A DNA stretch of 64,000 nt, taken from the NCBI GenBank assembly GCA_934270705.1, contig CAKQQG010000001.1, forward strand, positions 50,572-114,571, given 5' to 3'. The position numbers and the translations under genes are program-made. The notes beneath the pieces were generated by a model that had not been told where the DNA came from, ran no database searches, and was given only the letters and a program-made list of their open reading frames with translations. This document shows positions 18,890 through 27,506 of this stretch, piece after piece. Each line of letters opens with the position of its first letter. The stretch's first letter is position 1. Origin of the DNA: an uncultured Oxalobacter sp. (GTDB taxonomy: Bacteria > Pseudomonadota > Gammaproteobacteria > Burkholderiales > Burkholderiaceae_D).

Positions 18890-18919
18890 CAGGTATTGTT
18901 TGGTTATGTTCGGATCTAT

Positions 18920-18955
18920 AACGCGTCAGATTTGTTTCTGGCGCGTTTTTGTTTT
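18920..18955 (+). terminator. Terminator after fic
   Basis: AACGCGTCAGA (18920-18930) pairs with TCTGGCGCGTT (18937-18947), with one G-T wobble, followed by a T-rich run. Confidence 0.75.
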
Positions 18956-19049
18956 GTTCGAAACGACAACAACACCCGCAAGGGGAAATCGTGACGCGGC
19001 CTTACTTTAGCCGAGAGTGCGCCCGTCCGCCCGATAACTCACTCAAAAA

Positions 19050-19373
19050 ATGTTGAACATTAAAACCGCTACACCCGTAGCTAATCAATTCAAACTTGTT
19101 CCATTGACACTAGCCTGCAATAGTCGCTATCCTGTCTTCGCACTGGAAAAAGACAGTGCCGGGTTTGGCGACCTGATATTGCACAAAGGCGCAAGCCGCT
19201 GTCAGGGCGGTTTTTTTTGCGTGTGTCCTCCTATGGGCGGAGCTTATGGGAACCCTTCGGGGTTGCCGGTTTTCCTTTGTGCACCGGTTCGCCAACCCGT
19301 AAGCTCTTGCCCGCCCTGTTTGGCGACAGGCCGGCAAGCCTTCAATTTGCACAGAGGAGGCCACCATGCCTAA
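19050..19373 (+). CDS. Ash/Icd-like leader-encoded hypothetical protein
   Basis: A 107-residue frame rich in Cys, Gly and Pro. It reads through a densely structured RNA region with an intrinsic-terminator-like hairpin at 19193-19213. The N-terminal KTATPVANQF is echoed by TTATPVAYPQF at the start of the next gene. Position and character resemble the ash/icd leader ORFs of P4-like elements, but I cannot show homology. It may be a translated leader rather than a functional protein. Confidence 0.4.
   Translation: MLNIKTATPVANQFKLVPLTLACNSRYPVFALEKDSAGFGDLILHKGASRCQGGFFCVCPPMGGAYGNPSGLPVFLCAPVRQPVSSCPPCLATGRQAFNLHRGGHHA
19193..19218 (+). terminator. Attenuator-like hairpin
   Basis: AAGCCGC (19193-19199) pairs with 19207-19213 and is followed by eight T residues, inside the leader ORF. 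Its right arm CAGGGCGG (19203-19210) can instead pair with CCGCCCTG at 19311-19318. A further AACCC-TTCG-GGGTT hairpin lies at 19251-19264. Confidence 0.55.
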
Positions 19374-19695
19374 AACAACCGCTACGCCTGTAGCTTATCC
19401 ACAGTTCCCATCAGCTATTACATCCGGACAAATCGACACCATTGAAAAGACGCTGGCTGAACACAATCGCACACGCCGACTGATGTTGCTCTTTCTGTCG
19501 TATGACAGCGCAACCTTCATCGAAAAAGCAAAAGCGATCATCGATGGTGATGAAGACATTTACATGGAAGCGATCGAAGCACTGGACGATTACCAGAAGA
19601 AACTGAAATCGCTTTCCGAGCTGGCCAATTCCGCGCTTGCAAGATTCCTTTGGGTGGGCGAATACCTTTCACAGAAGGGGGATAGCCATGAATAA
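19366..19695 (+). CDS. Hypothetical element protein, helical
   Basis: A 109-residue soluble, mostly alpha-helical protein (IDTIEKTLAEHNRTRRLMLL, then ALDDYQKKLKSLSELAN) that I cannot assign to a family. It has a strong GAGGAGG ribosome binding site and overlaps the next start by 8 bases, so it belongs to a small translationally coupled operon. The N-terminal ATPVA echo of the preceding leader ORF suggests a local duplication. Confidence 0.6.
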   Translation: MPKTTATPVAYPQFPSAITSGQIDTIEKTLAEHNRTRRLMLLFLSYDSATFIEKAKAIIDGDEDIYMEAIEALDDYQKKLKSLSELANSALARFLWVGEYLSQKGDSHE

Positions 19696-19963
19696 CGTGA
19701 TCCCCTTCCGTAACCCGACAGATGACAGGGAAATGATGGAAGCTATCATCTGGGAAGCCATGGCGACCGATGAGCAATCAGCTGGAGCGGTAGCCCGATT
19801 CATCCCTGAACTGAAATTGCCGTTGCTGATCGATCTGGTCATGGCGGTGGCCGATGACAACATGCCGGCGGCTTATAACGTGGCTTACACCATGGTTTAT
19901 GAGGCCACCATCATGGCAGCCAGGGCAGCCCTGAAGAAAGGGGGCAAGCCATGGATAGGTTAA
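19688..19963 (+). CDS. Hypothetical element protein
   Basis: A 91-residue protein starting MNNVIPFRNPTDDREMMEAI, then helical and Ala/Met-rich (VMAVADDNMPAAYNVAYTMV). ATG 19688 follows GGGGGATAG and overlaps the stop of the previous gene. Its own stop overlaps the following 26-codon gene. Function unknown; the operon position suggests an accessory role shared with its neighbours. Confidence 0.6.
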   Translation: MNNVIPFRNPTDDREMMEAIIWEAMATDEQSAGAVARFIPELKLPLLIDLVMAVADDNMPAAYNVAYTMVYEATIMAARAALKKGGKPWIG

Positions 19964-20031
19964 TGGATTTCATCGGCTGGATGCTCGTCCTGTCATGCAT
20001 TGTCATCTATTGGATGTGGCCGATGAATTGA
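19951..20031 (+). CDS. 26-residue single-membrane-span peptide
   Basis: ATG 19951 follows AAAGGGGG and opens a 26-codon frame, MDRLMDFIGWMLVLSCIV then IYWMWPMN. Residues 7-24 form one hydrophobic segment with two Trp. The start overlaps the upstream gene by 13 bases. The strong ribosome site and coupling argue for real translation. Small membrane peptides of this kind can be toxins or membrane-protein regulators, but that is speculation. Confidence 0.5.
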   Translation: MDRLMDFIGWMLVLSCIVIYWMWPMN

Positions 20032-20774
20032 ATGAGAAGGGATGTGCAGAATTCTGCACCTCGGTGTTCGCAGATATTTTTTGACTATCAGAAAAATACT
20101 GCGCGTTTTCTGTGTTCTGTTTGATGTTCGCACGTGATCTTTCCCGCGCCCGTTCCTCGATGTACGGTTTGACCTTCAAGGCCATTTTCGCACGTCGGAA
20201 CGGCAAGATTACGGCAAGACCAGAAAAGCAGAAGGGCGAGATTAGGGCGAGGTTGGGAAAGCATGGCAAGGTTATAGCAAGGGTTGCGTTTGAAACGCGC
20301 CCCTTCGAATAGCCAAAATAGCAGGAATAGCAACAGCAAACCCCGATCACAACAAGATTACAACAAGGTCTAGATTTGAAATCGAACCCTTCGATTAGCA
20401 GGATTAGCGTTAGCAAAGTCCTGAAATACTGACCCCAAAGTTGGGGGCAACACCCAATCGAACAAAGAGCGAACCCCGAGAAAAAGGCATTTTGTCAGTT
20501 TGCGCAATTTGGCAAACAGGGAAGCGAAAATCAGTGTTCTGGTTGGGTTTTGTTTCGCTGGGGAAACTATCGCAGCCAAATGAAAAGCGTCTGTAACGCT
20601 GTTTTGCCGCTTCCGTGAGGCTGTCTGTTTCTGATCGAAGCAAGAGCGAACCAAGAGAAAATACACTGACCGGCTTAATTTTGAGCCGGTTGTTTTCTGC
20701 TTCGAAGCGAAGACGAAGCGAAGGGAAAACGGTCGGGAGCAGCTAAAATAGTATGCTGGACAATGGGGAGTAGC
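20032..20774. other. Non-coding, repeat-rich region before rhuM
   Basis: About 740 bases without a credible gene. It contains the 16-base palindrome GTGCAGAATTCTGCAC at 20044-20059, imperfect direct repeats at about 20286-20333 and 20372-20417 (shared core TTTGAAA, CCCTTCGA-TAGC), a CCCCAA/TTGGGG hairpin near 20435-20448 and a terminator-like ACCGGCT/AGCCGGT hairpin at 20669-20690. Minus-strand frames are open here. One (near 20190-20040) reads KVKPYIEERARERSRANIKQ and might be a decayed DNA-binding protein. Confidence 0.5.
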
Positions 20775-21821
20775 ATGGAAAATGATGTAGTGATACCAAA
20801 TGGTGGCCAGTCGTTTCTGATGTATGACGATGAAAACGGTGGCGTTAAATTGCGAGTGCTGATGCAGGATGAAACGATCTGGCTATCGCAAAAGATGATG
20901 GCAGAACTGTTTGATGTGACAGTGCCTACAATCAATGAGCATTTGAAAACGATTTTTGCTGAGGAAGAATTGTCTGAGGATTCAGTTATTAGGAATTTCC
21001 GAATAACTGCGGTTGACGGGAAATCATACAATACCAAGCATTACAATCTGGATGCCATCATATCCGTAGGCTATCGCGTCAATTCCAAACGGGCAACCCA
21101 GTTCCGGAAATGGGCTACACGTGTCTTGACGGAATACATCCGCAAAGGATTTGTCCTGGATGATGAGCGCCTGAAACAAGGGGAACGCGTCTTTCAGAAA
21201 GATTACTTCCGGGAATTACTGGAACGCGTTCGTTCTATCCGTGCCAGTGAACGCCGGATCTATCAGCAGATAACGGACATCTTTGCCGAATGCTGCATAG
21301 ACTATAATGCACAGTCCGACATTACAAAGCGATTCTATGCGATGGTGCAAAACAAGTTCCTGTTTGCGATAACAGGACAGACAGCACCGGAAATCATCAA
21401 TGAACGTGTTGATCACAGTAAGCCTAACGTAGGGCTCCAAACATGGAAAAATGCCCCCAACGGGCGAATTCTCCAAAGTGATGTACTTGTCTCAAAAAAC
21501 TGCTTGACTGAAAAGGAAATCCGGCAGCTTGAGCGTACCGTTTCGGGATACTTTGATTACATCGAGAACCTGATAGAACGGCGGCAGGAGCTGACCATGC
21601 AGGCTATGGCAGAAAGCGTTAACAAGTTCCTGACATTCAATGAGTATCGCATACTGGAAGGAGCGGGGCGCATTAGCAGGGATCAGGCAACCAGGAAAGC
21701 GATAGCTGAATATCAGATATTCAACAGAACGCAGAAAATAGAATCGGATTTTGATCGCTCCGTCAAAGAGCTGGGGAAACAGGTCAAGGCACTCAAGTCA
21801 TCGCCAAAAAAGGATGGGTAG
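20775..21821 (+). CDS. RhuM-family protein
   Basis: A 348-residue protein of the virulence RhuM family, named from a Salmonella pathogenicity island gene and common on mobile and defence islands. Visible signatures include TIWLSQKMMAELFDVTVPTI, NTKHYNLDAIISVGYRVNSK, RATQFRKWATRVLTEYIRKG and GFVLDDERLK. The N-terminal half has a DNA-binding-like winged-helix character. ATG 20775 is preferred over 20763 because GGGGAG lies 6 bases before it. It is the last gene before attR. The biochemical role of the family is unknown to me; with Fic it forms the likely cargo of the element. Confidence 0.85.
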   Translation: MENDVVIPNGGQSFLMYDDENGGVKLRVLMQDETIWLSQKMMAELFDVTVPTINEHLKTIFAEEELSEDSVIRNFRITAVDGKSYNTKHYNLDAIISVGYRVNSKRATQFRKWATRVLTEYIRKGFVLDDERLKQGERVFQKDYFRELLERVRSIRASERRIYQQITDIFAECCIDYNAQSDITKRFYAMVQNKFLFAITGQTAPEIINERVDHSKPNVGLQTWKNAPNGRILQSDVLVSKNCLTEKEIRQLERTVSGYFDYIENLIERRQELTMQAMAESVNKFLTFNEYRILEGAGRISRDQATRKAIAEYQIFNRTQKIESDFDRSVKELGKQVKALKSSPKKDG

Positions 21822-21829
21822 CAATCACG

Positions 21830-21852
21830 TTTGTGTATATATTTGTGCATAT
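21830..21852 (+). repeat. Putative integrase arm-type repeat, right
   Basis: Matches 11470-11492 at 22 of 23 bases in the same orientation. It lies between rhuM and attR, so both ends of the element carry the same internal site. Confidence 0.55.
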
Positions 21853-21901
21853 TTTCGAAATTCGATTTTGTAACTTGTTGTTTTATATATACAGTTTGAT
21901 G

Positions 21902-21993
21902 CCTCTCATCGCACCAAATCGAATTCCAAAGCCATCCCAAGATGTCTTTTAAGCCGTGTAAATTCAACAGTTTACACGGCTTTTTTTATGTTT
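21902..21993 (+). repeat. attR: direct repeat copy
   Basis: Contains bases identical to attL 11333-11341 and 11343-11425, missing only the A at 11342. The preceding TTTGATG weakly resembles the tRNA T arm (TTCGACT). It includes the second copy of the tRNA terminator and the last codons of the minus-strand DUF4186 gene. Confidence 0.93.
21951..21988 (+). terminator. Duplicated terminator in attR
   Basis: Same 12-base stem as at 11383-11414 (21951-21962 with 21971-21982) plus a T run. It can end transcription coming from the element. Confidence 0.8.
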
Positions 21994-22508
21994 GCTTGTA
22001 TTTCGGATATCGTCGCTTGTTTTTTTGGTGTGCCGTATCCTGCTTCTTTACGTATCCAGGCCATGATGACTGAGACGATATAATGCTGTTGCTCCGGCGT
22101 CAGGGGGTTGCCGGGCTCGATACCATGCCATTTGCAGAGACATTTCCGGCAACAGGTACCGGTAGCGTGTTGTGCAATGAAAACGGGGTGTCCGCGCATG
22201 GGAGTCTGCCTGCCGTCATTGGGAATGTCGGTAGGTGCCAGACGGAGACGGATGAAGTCTCGGGCGTGTCGGACAATCGTGTCCAGTCCTTTTTCATCGA
22301 TATACTTGCGTTGCGGTTTTCTCAAATGAAAACCGGTGCGAAAACGTGATCGGGAAAGAGCTTCCAGTTTTTCGCTGATTTGCGCGGATTCGTCATCGGT
22401 ATCGTCCGGAATGGTGAAAGCGCAAGGTATGCTTGCCGGCGGTGTTTCCGGATCGTCGTTTTCCCAGAAGTCCATCTGGACATTTTTCGTACCTTGAGCG
22501 GATGTCAT
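21972..22508 (-). CDS. DUF4186 family protein
   Basis: A 178-residue conserved protein of unknown function. The family core is clear: FRTGFHLRKPQRKYIDEKG, DTIVRHARDFIRLRLAP, MRGHPVFIAQHATGTCCRKC and LCKWHGIEPGNPLT. Conserved His and Cys residues (HPVFIAQHATGTCCRKC) suggest metal binding. The final seven or so codons lie inside attR, so the element inserted against the 3' end of this gene and its duplicated repeat preserved the reading frame. ATG 22475 is an alternative start. Confidence 0.85.
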   Translation of the reverse strand: MTSAQGTKNVQMDFWENDDPETPPASIPCAFTIPDDTDDESAQISEKLEALSRSRFRTGFHLRKPQRKYIDEKGLDTIVRHARDFIRLRLAPTDIPNDGRQTPMRGHPVFIAQHATGTCCRKCLCKWHGIEPGNPLTPEQQHYIVSVIMAWIRKEAGYGTPKKQATISEIQANIKKAV

Positions 22509-22570
22509 GCTGTCATTGTGGCTGTATCGGGTATATCAGACCGGAAAGTGTTGTATAGAAGCGATATATG

Positions 22571-23095
22571 TTATTTTGCTGGCTTGTACTGGCGGCGTCC
22601 GCGGATGAAAGCGGTTTGTTCATCGATTTCGTCAAGCCAGCCGTTACGGATCGCAACAATATGATCGAATCGTGCGGTATACGGCTTGATGTCGAGAATG
22701 GGGGTGCCGTCGAGTATATCGACGCCGCGAATGGATAACCGATTTTCGTTTATGCCGGTCAGTTCGACGATACTCAGGCCGATGGCATTGGGACGCAATG
22801 GCGTTCGTGTGGCGAATATGCCATGTTCGACATCCTGCAAAAAGGGTTTGACTACAAGTTTGGGGGTACCGGCCTGATGCAGGTGATAAATGAGATAAAG
22901 ATGGGAAAATCCTTCGATATCTTTCAGACCGGCGGCATAGGGTGGAAAGATTTCCAGAATTCCCTGACAGTCTCGTGCGAATACAGGTTGTGCCGGCGTT
23001 TGCTGTGCAACGGTATGTTCACTGTGGATAATGCCGATGGGCGAAAAGGAAATGGTCTCCAGTAGCCGGGCGGCTTGCCGTTCTTCTTCTTTCAT
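22571..23095 (-). CDS. trmO: tRNA (N6-threonylcarbamoyladenosine37-N6)-methyltransferase TrmO
   Basis: AdoMet-dependent methyltransferase of the TrmO/TsaA (VirR/YaeB) family that methylates t6A37 in certain tRNA-Thr. The 174-residue protein shows FSPIGIIHSEH, the conserved PFLQDVEHGIFATRTPLRPN and ILDGTPILDIKPY. ATG 23095 is chosen; a GTG one codon earlier is possible. It is slightly shorter than E. coli TrmO, lacking most of the C-terminal extension, as is common. Confidence 0.9.
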   Translation of the reverse strand: MKEEERQAARLLETISFSPIGIIHSEHTVAQQTPAQPVFARDCQGILEIFPPYAAGLKDIEGFSHLYLIYHLHQAGTPKLVVKPFLQDVEHGIFATRTPLRPNAIGLSIVELTGINENRLSIRGVDILDGTPILDIKPYTARFDHIVAIRNGWLDEIDEQTAFIRGRRQYKPAK

Positions 23096-23323
23096 CACGA
23101 TATGTTCCGGATAAGATCATCCGGATATTACACCGTATGGCGATATTGTTCATCCGGGAAGTCGGCATATGCGCGGTTTGGTGGTTTTCTGGAACGGCAT
23201 TTCCGGCCGATTTGCGGAAAAGGTGTGCGGATTCAAAGTATAATCGCTGTTTTGGCTGACGAGATGACGATTGTCTGAAGGATCGGCCGGGCTGTCTTTT
23301 CATTTATTCAGGTAGAAATCGTT

Positions 23324-23818
23324 ATGGCTAAACAGGCGCAGGAACGGGTTTGTCAGGATTGCGGAAAACCTTTTGTCGGTAATCCGCGTGCACGGTATTG
23401 TCCGCAATGCCGGGAGCTCAGAAGATCGGGAACCAGTTATGTACAGGCACAACAGAGCAAGCCCGGTCTGTTCAAGCGTTTGGGAAACAGAATCGAGCCG
23501 ATCAAACGCTATCTGTCTTTCTGGCGACTGGTGATTTTGAACGTCATTTTTCTGGCGATCGGGTTCGCTTGTGCATGGTATCTGCACAATCAGCCGTTCA
23601 GTTATGAAACGCAACAGACGCTGGAAGCCTTTGCTCCGACCAATCTGGCGTTGACGGCCTTGCTTGTCTGGGGAAGCGCCATGCGCTTTTTCTACTGGTA
23701 CAAGGACAAAAAGACCGACAATCCGTTCTGGCGCGAAAATTACTGGAAACAGTTGGTAGCATGGCTCGGCGGCATTATTTTTACCGAATGCTGGGCGATG
23801 TTTTTCCTGCTGACCTGA
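23324..23818 (+). CDS. Zinc-ribbon inner-membrane protein of unknown function
   Basis: A 164-residue protein beginning with a zinc ribbon (CQDCGKPF and YCPQCREL). Two or three hydrophobic helices follow: residues about 67-87 (WRLVILNVIFLAIGFACAWY), about 105-123 and about 143-163. No family is recognised. The cytoplasmic zinc ribbon plus short membrane region suggests a membrane-anchored regulatory or assembly protein, but nothing nearby indicates a partner. A strong terminator follows. Confidence 0.7.
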   Translation: MAKQAQERVCQDCGKPFVGNPRARYCPQCRELRRSGTSYVQAQQSKPGLFKRLGNRIEPIKRYLSFWRLVILNVIFLAIGFACAWYLHNQPFSYETQQTLEAFAPTNLALTALLVWGSAMRFFYWYKDKKTDNPFWRENYWKQLVAWLGGIIFTECWAMFFLLT

Positions 23819-23837
23819 TATTCGTATGGTCCTTCGG

Positions 23838-23869
23838 ACGGCTGACGCATTGCGCCAGCCGTTTTTTTT
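23838..23869 (+). terminator. Terminator
   Basis: ACGGCTG (23838-23844) pairs with CAGCCGT (23856-23862), followed by eight T residues. Confidence 0.88.
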
Positions 23870-23966
23870 GCCTGTCAGGTCATCGGGTTGTCATATGGCC
23901 TGAATAACATGGTCTGCATCAATCGGTTCATTTGCGAAAGCAACATCGAATGGAGTGCATCAGATC

Positions 23967-24758
23967 ATGATTCAGCTGGAAAATGTATCTGTCCGCTATG
24001 GTGATACGGTAGCCTTGCATCCAGTATCGCTGACGATTCCGGACGGCCAGTTTACGGTATTGCTGGGGCCTTCAGGTGCCGGTAAATCCACTTTTTTGAG
24101 ATGTTTCAATCTCATGAGCTGTCTCGACAGCGGCGAGCTTCGTGTTTCCGGATTCGCCGGAAACTGGAGCGGCAAGAATCTTCAACGGCTCAGGCGGCGG
24201 ACAGGCATGATTTTCCAGCAGCATCAGTTGATCGGAAGGTGGACCGCATTGCAAAACGTCTTGATGGGACGTCTGGGTTATCACTCCGTTTTTCGTTCAC
24301 TTTTTCCCTTGTCCGTGCAGGAACAGGAACTCGGCCTGCAAAGTCTCCGGCGTGTCGGATTGCTGGACAAGGCACTTTGTCGTGTGGATGAGTTAAGCGG
24401 TGGCCAGCAGCAAAGGGTCGGTATCGCCAGGGCATTGACGCAGCAACCAAGAACTATTCTGGCTGACGAGCCAGTCGCCAGTCTTGATCCGGCGACAGCG
24501 GAGAAAGTGATGGATTTGATCCATTCGGTTTGCAGGGAGGACGGCATCACGGCGGTGGTCAGTCTCCATCAGGTCGATCTGGCCAGAAAGTATGCCGATC
24601 GTATTGTCGGAATGTCCGCAGGCAGGATCGTTTTCGATGGTGTGCCTGCCGATCTGACGCAGCCGAAAGTCGATGAATTGTACCGGAACCAGCCGGATGT
24701 CCGGCAAACGGCAAGGCAGGGCCGGGTGGTGAATTTTCCTGTTCCATTGGCAAGTTAA
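23967..24758 (+). CDS. ptxA: Phosphite/phosphonate ABC transporter ATP-binding protein (PtxA/PhnC)
   Basis: ATPase subunit of a phosphorus-oxyanion importer. The 263-residue protein has Walker A GPSGAGKST, signature LSGGQQQRVGIARAL, Walker B ILADEPVASLD and the switch His in VSLHQVD. PhnC-type features include GMIFQQHQLIGRWTALQNVL. ATG 23967 is used; GGAG lies 11 bases upstream, and an in-frame GTG at 23955 lacks one. The next genes are the binding protein, permease and phosphite dehydrogenase, so phosphite import is the likely role. Weak TGTCAT half-sites upstream are not a convincing Pho box. Confidence 0.88.
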   Translation: MIQLENVSVRYGDTVALHPVSLTIPDGQFTVLLGPSGAGKSTFLRCFNLMSCLDSGELRVSGFAGNWSGKNLQRLRRRTGMIFQQHQLIGRWTALQNVLMGRLGYHSVFRSLFPLSVQEQELGLQSLRRVGLLDKALCRVDELSGGQQQRVGIARALTQQPRTILADEPVASLDPATAEKVMDLIHSVCREDGITAVVSLHQVDLARKYADRIVGMSAGRIVFDGVPADLTQPKVDELYRNQPDVRQTARQGRVVNFPVPLAS

Positions 24759-25625
<867 letters not shown>

Positions 25626-25640
25626 AGGGCGGGTTTCATC

Positions 25641-26444
25641 ATGACGGTTTCTGCTGAATTTGACGCTGTCTTGTCGGTGCAACGCAGGGTCTGGAGAAAA
25701 TCCATGATGACGATGGCAGTGCTTGCCATCGTCCTGGCAGGGTGTTGCCATTATGCCGGTTTGTTCGATGCCGAACGGCTGGCGGATGGTATCCCCAGTC
25801 TGGTCACTCTGGTGACGGAAATGTTTCCGCCGGATTTTTCACAGCTGAACAACTGGATAGGACCGTTGACCGATACGCTGGCCATGAGTGTCGCCGGAAC
25901 GGCGATCGCCGTGATTTTGTCGGTGCCGCTTGGTGTACTGGCTGCAAGAAATACCAGTCCGAATCCCGTTGTTTTCCATTTGTGCAGAGGCTTGCTTAAC
26001 GGATTGCGTTCGATTCCGGAGCTGATTATGGGAATCGTGTTCGTGGCGGCGGTCGGGTTCGGCGCGCTGCCGGGAGTGTTGGCGCTGGCATTCCATTCCG
26101 TCGGTATGGTGGCCAAGTTTTTCGCCGAATCCATCGAACATGTCGATCCGGCGCCGGTACAGGCGGCGAAGGCGGCCGGATGCAGCCCCTTGCAGGTCAT
26201 CATCCACGGCATCTTCCCTCAGGTTTTCCCGCAAATGGCCGATACCGCCATTTATCGCTGGGAATACAACTTCCGTGCTTCTACCGTCATGGGGATGGTC
26301 GGGGCTGGCGGTATTGGTTTCGAACTGATCGGCTCGTTGCGGATTATGCAGTATCAGGAAGTATCGGCCATTCTGATCGTGATTTTGCTGATGGTGACGA
26401 TCGTCGATGCTTTCAGTTCATGGCTGCGCAAGAAAACACAATAA
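25641..26444 (+). CDS. ptxC: Phosphite/phosphonate ABC transporter permease (PtxC/PhnE)
   Basis: A 267-residue inner-membrane permease with about six hydrophobic spans and the cytoplasmic coupling loop containing EHVDPAPVQAAKAAGCSPLQ (EAA motif region). PhnE-type segments GLRSIPELIMGIVFVAAVGF and GAGGIGFELIGSLRIMQYQE are clear. It completes the three-gene transporter and is followed after 13 bases by ptxD. Confidence 0.88.
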   Translation: MTVSAEFDAVLSVQRRVWRKSMMTMAVLAIVLAGCCHYAGLFDAERLADGIPSLVTLVTEMFPPDFSQLNNWIGPLTDTLAMSVAGTAIAVILSVPLGVLAARNTSPNPVVFHLCRGLLNGLRSIPELIMGIVFVAAVGFGALPGVLALAFHSVGMVAKFFAESIEHVDPAPVQAAKAAGCSPLQVIIHGIFPQVFPQMADTAIYRWEYNFRASTVMGMVGAGGIGFELIGSLRIMQYQEVSAILIVILLMVTIVDAFSSWLRKKTQ

Positions 26445-26457
26445 TCGAAGGTAAAAA

Positions 26458-27456
26458 ATGAACAAACCGAAAGTTGTACTGACCCATTGGGTGCATCCTG
26501 AAACAATCGAACTGCTACGTCAGAAGACAGAAGTGGTCGTCAATCCCGGAAAAGGAACGCTTTCCAGAGAAGCGCTGCTGGAAAAAATGAAGGATGCCGA
26601 TGCCATGATGGCATTTATGCCGGATTGTGTTGACGAGGCATTTTTGCAGGCATGCCCGAGACTGAAAGTGATCGGCGCTGCCCTGAAAGGGTATGACAAT
26701 TTCGATGTGGCTGCGTGTACACGTCACAAGGTATGGCTGACGATTGCACCGGATTTGCTGACGGTCCCGACTGCCGAACTTGCCGTCGGCCTCATGTTGG
26801 CCATAACACGCAATATGCTGGAAGGCGATCGCCATATCCGCAGCGGACAATTTGCCGGGTGGCGTCCCGAACTGTATGGAACCGGTCTTTTCGGACGAAC
26901 GGCCGGTATCGTCGGTATGGGGCGGGTTGGGCGTGCGGTTGCCGAGCGGCTAAAGGGGTTCGGCATGAATTTGCTCTATAACGATCAGGTGGCCTTGTCT
27001 GCCGACGAGGAAAACCGGCTGGGTTTGCAACACACGGATTTCCATACATTGCTTAAGGACAGCGATATGGTCATACCGTTATTGCCGCTGACTGCGGGAA
27101 CATGTCATCTGTTCGACGACCAGGTACTGTCCGAAATGAAGCGTGGGGCATATCTGGTGAATGTCTGTCGTGGATCGGTCGTGGATGAGATGGCCGTCGT
27201 TGAAGCGCTTGACAATGGACAGCTTGCCGGATATGCGGCGGATGTATTCGAAATGGAAGACTGGATTCGTGCGAGTCGGCGTCGCCACATTCCGGAAAAA
27301 CTGCTGGCGAATACCGCGCAGACATTTTTTACGCCGCATCTGGGCTCTGCAGTCCGGGATGTCAGAATGGCGATCGAGCGTTATTGCGCCAACAGTATCT
27401 TGCAGGCGTTGGCCGGCGAAATACCGGATGGCCATGTCAATGACATAGCCGGTTGA
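26458..27456 (+). CDS. ptxD: Phosphite dehydrogenase
   Basis: NAD-dependent oxidation of phosphite to phosphate, allowing phosphite to serve as a phosphorus source. The 332-residue D-2-hydroxyacid dehydrogenase-family protein closely follows the Pseudomonas stutzeri PtxD pattern: [17 protein letters not shown] (Lys77), [16 protein letters not shown] nucleotide loop (153-158), VCRGSVVDE (Arg238), [10 protein letters not shown] (Glu267) and [10 protein letters not shown] (His294). These match the known catalytic Lys, Arg, Glu and His. Asp176 occupies the cofactor-selectivity position, consistent with NAD preference. The upstream phosphite-type transporter strongly supports the assignment. Confidence 0.92.
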   Translation: MNKPKVVLTHWVHPETIELLRQKTEVVVNPGKGTLSREALLEKMKDADAMMAFMPDCVDEAFLQACPRLKVIGAALKGYDNFDVAACTRHKVWLTIAPDLLTVPTAELAVGLMLAITRNMLEGDRHIRSGQFAGWRPELYGTGLFGRTAGIVGMGRVGRAVAERLKGFGMNLLYNDQVALSADEENRLGLQHTDFHTLLKDSDMVIPLLPLTAGTCHLFDDQVLSEMKRGAYLVNVCRGSVVDEMAVVEALDNGQLAGYAADVFEMEDWIRASRRRHIPEKLLANTAQTFFTPHLGSAVRDVRMAIERYCANSILQALAGEIPDGHVNDIAG

Positions 27457-27473
27457 AAAACGTACATGAATGA

Positions 27474-27501
27474 AAAGGACAGCGTTTTGCTGTCCTTTTT
27501 C
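27474..27501. terminator. Bidirectional terminator between ptxD and the UPF0149 gene
   Basis: AAAAGGACAGC ends at 27483 and pairs with GCTGTCCTTTTT from 27489, with T runs on both strands. It can end ptxD and the convergent minus-strand gene. Confidence 0.88.
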
Positions 27502-27506
27502 ATGTT

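Noticed and set aside
23873-23900. Pho-box-like TGTCAT half-sites before ptxA
   Set aside because: The two half-sites are about 16 bases apart rather than the 11-base repeat of a Pho box, and the rest of the match is weak.
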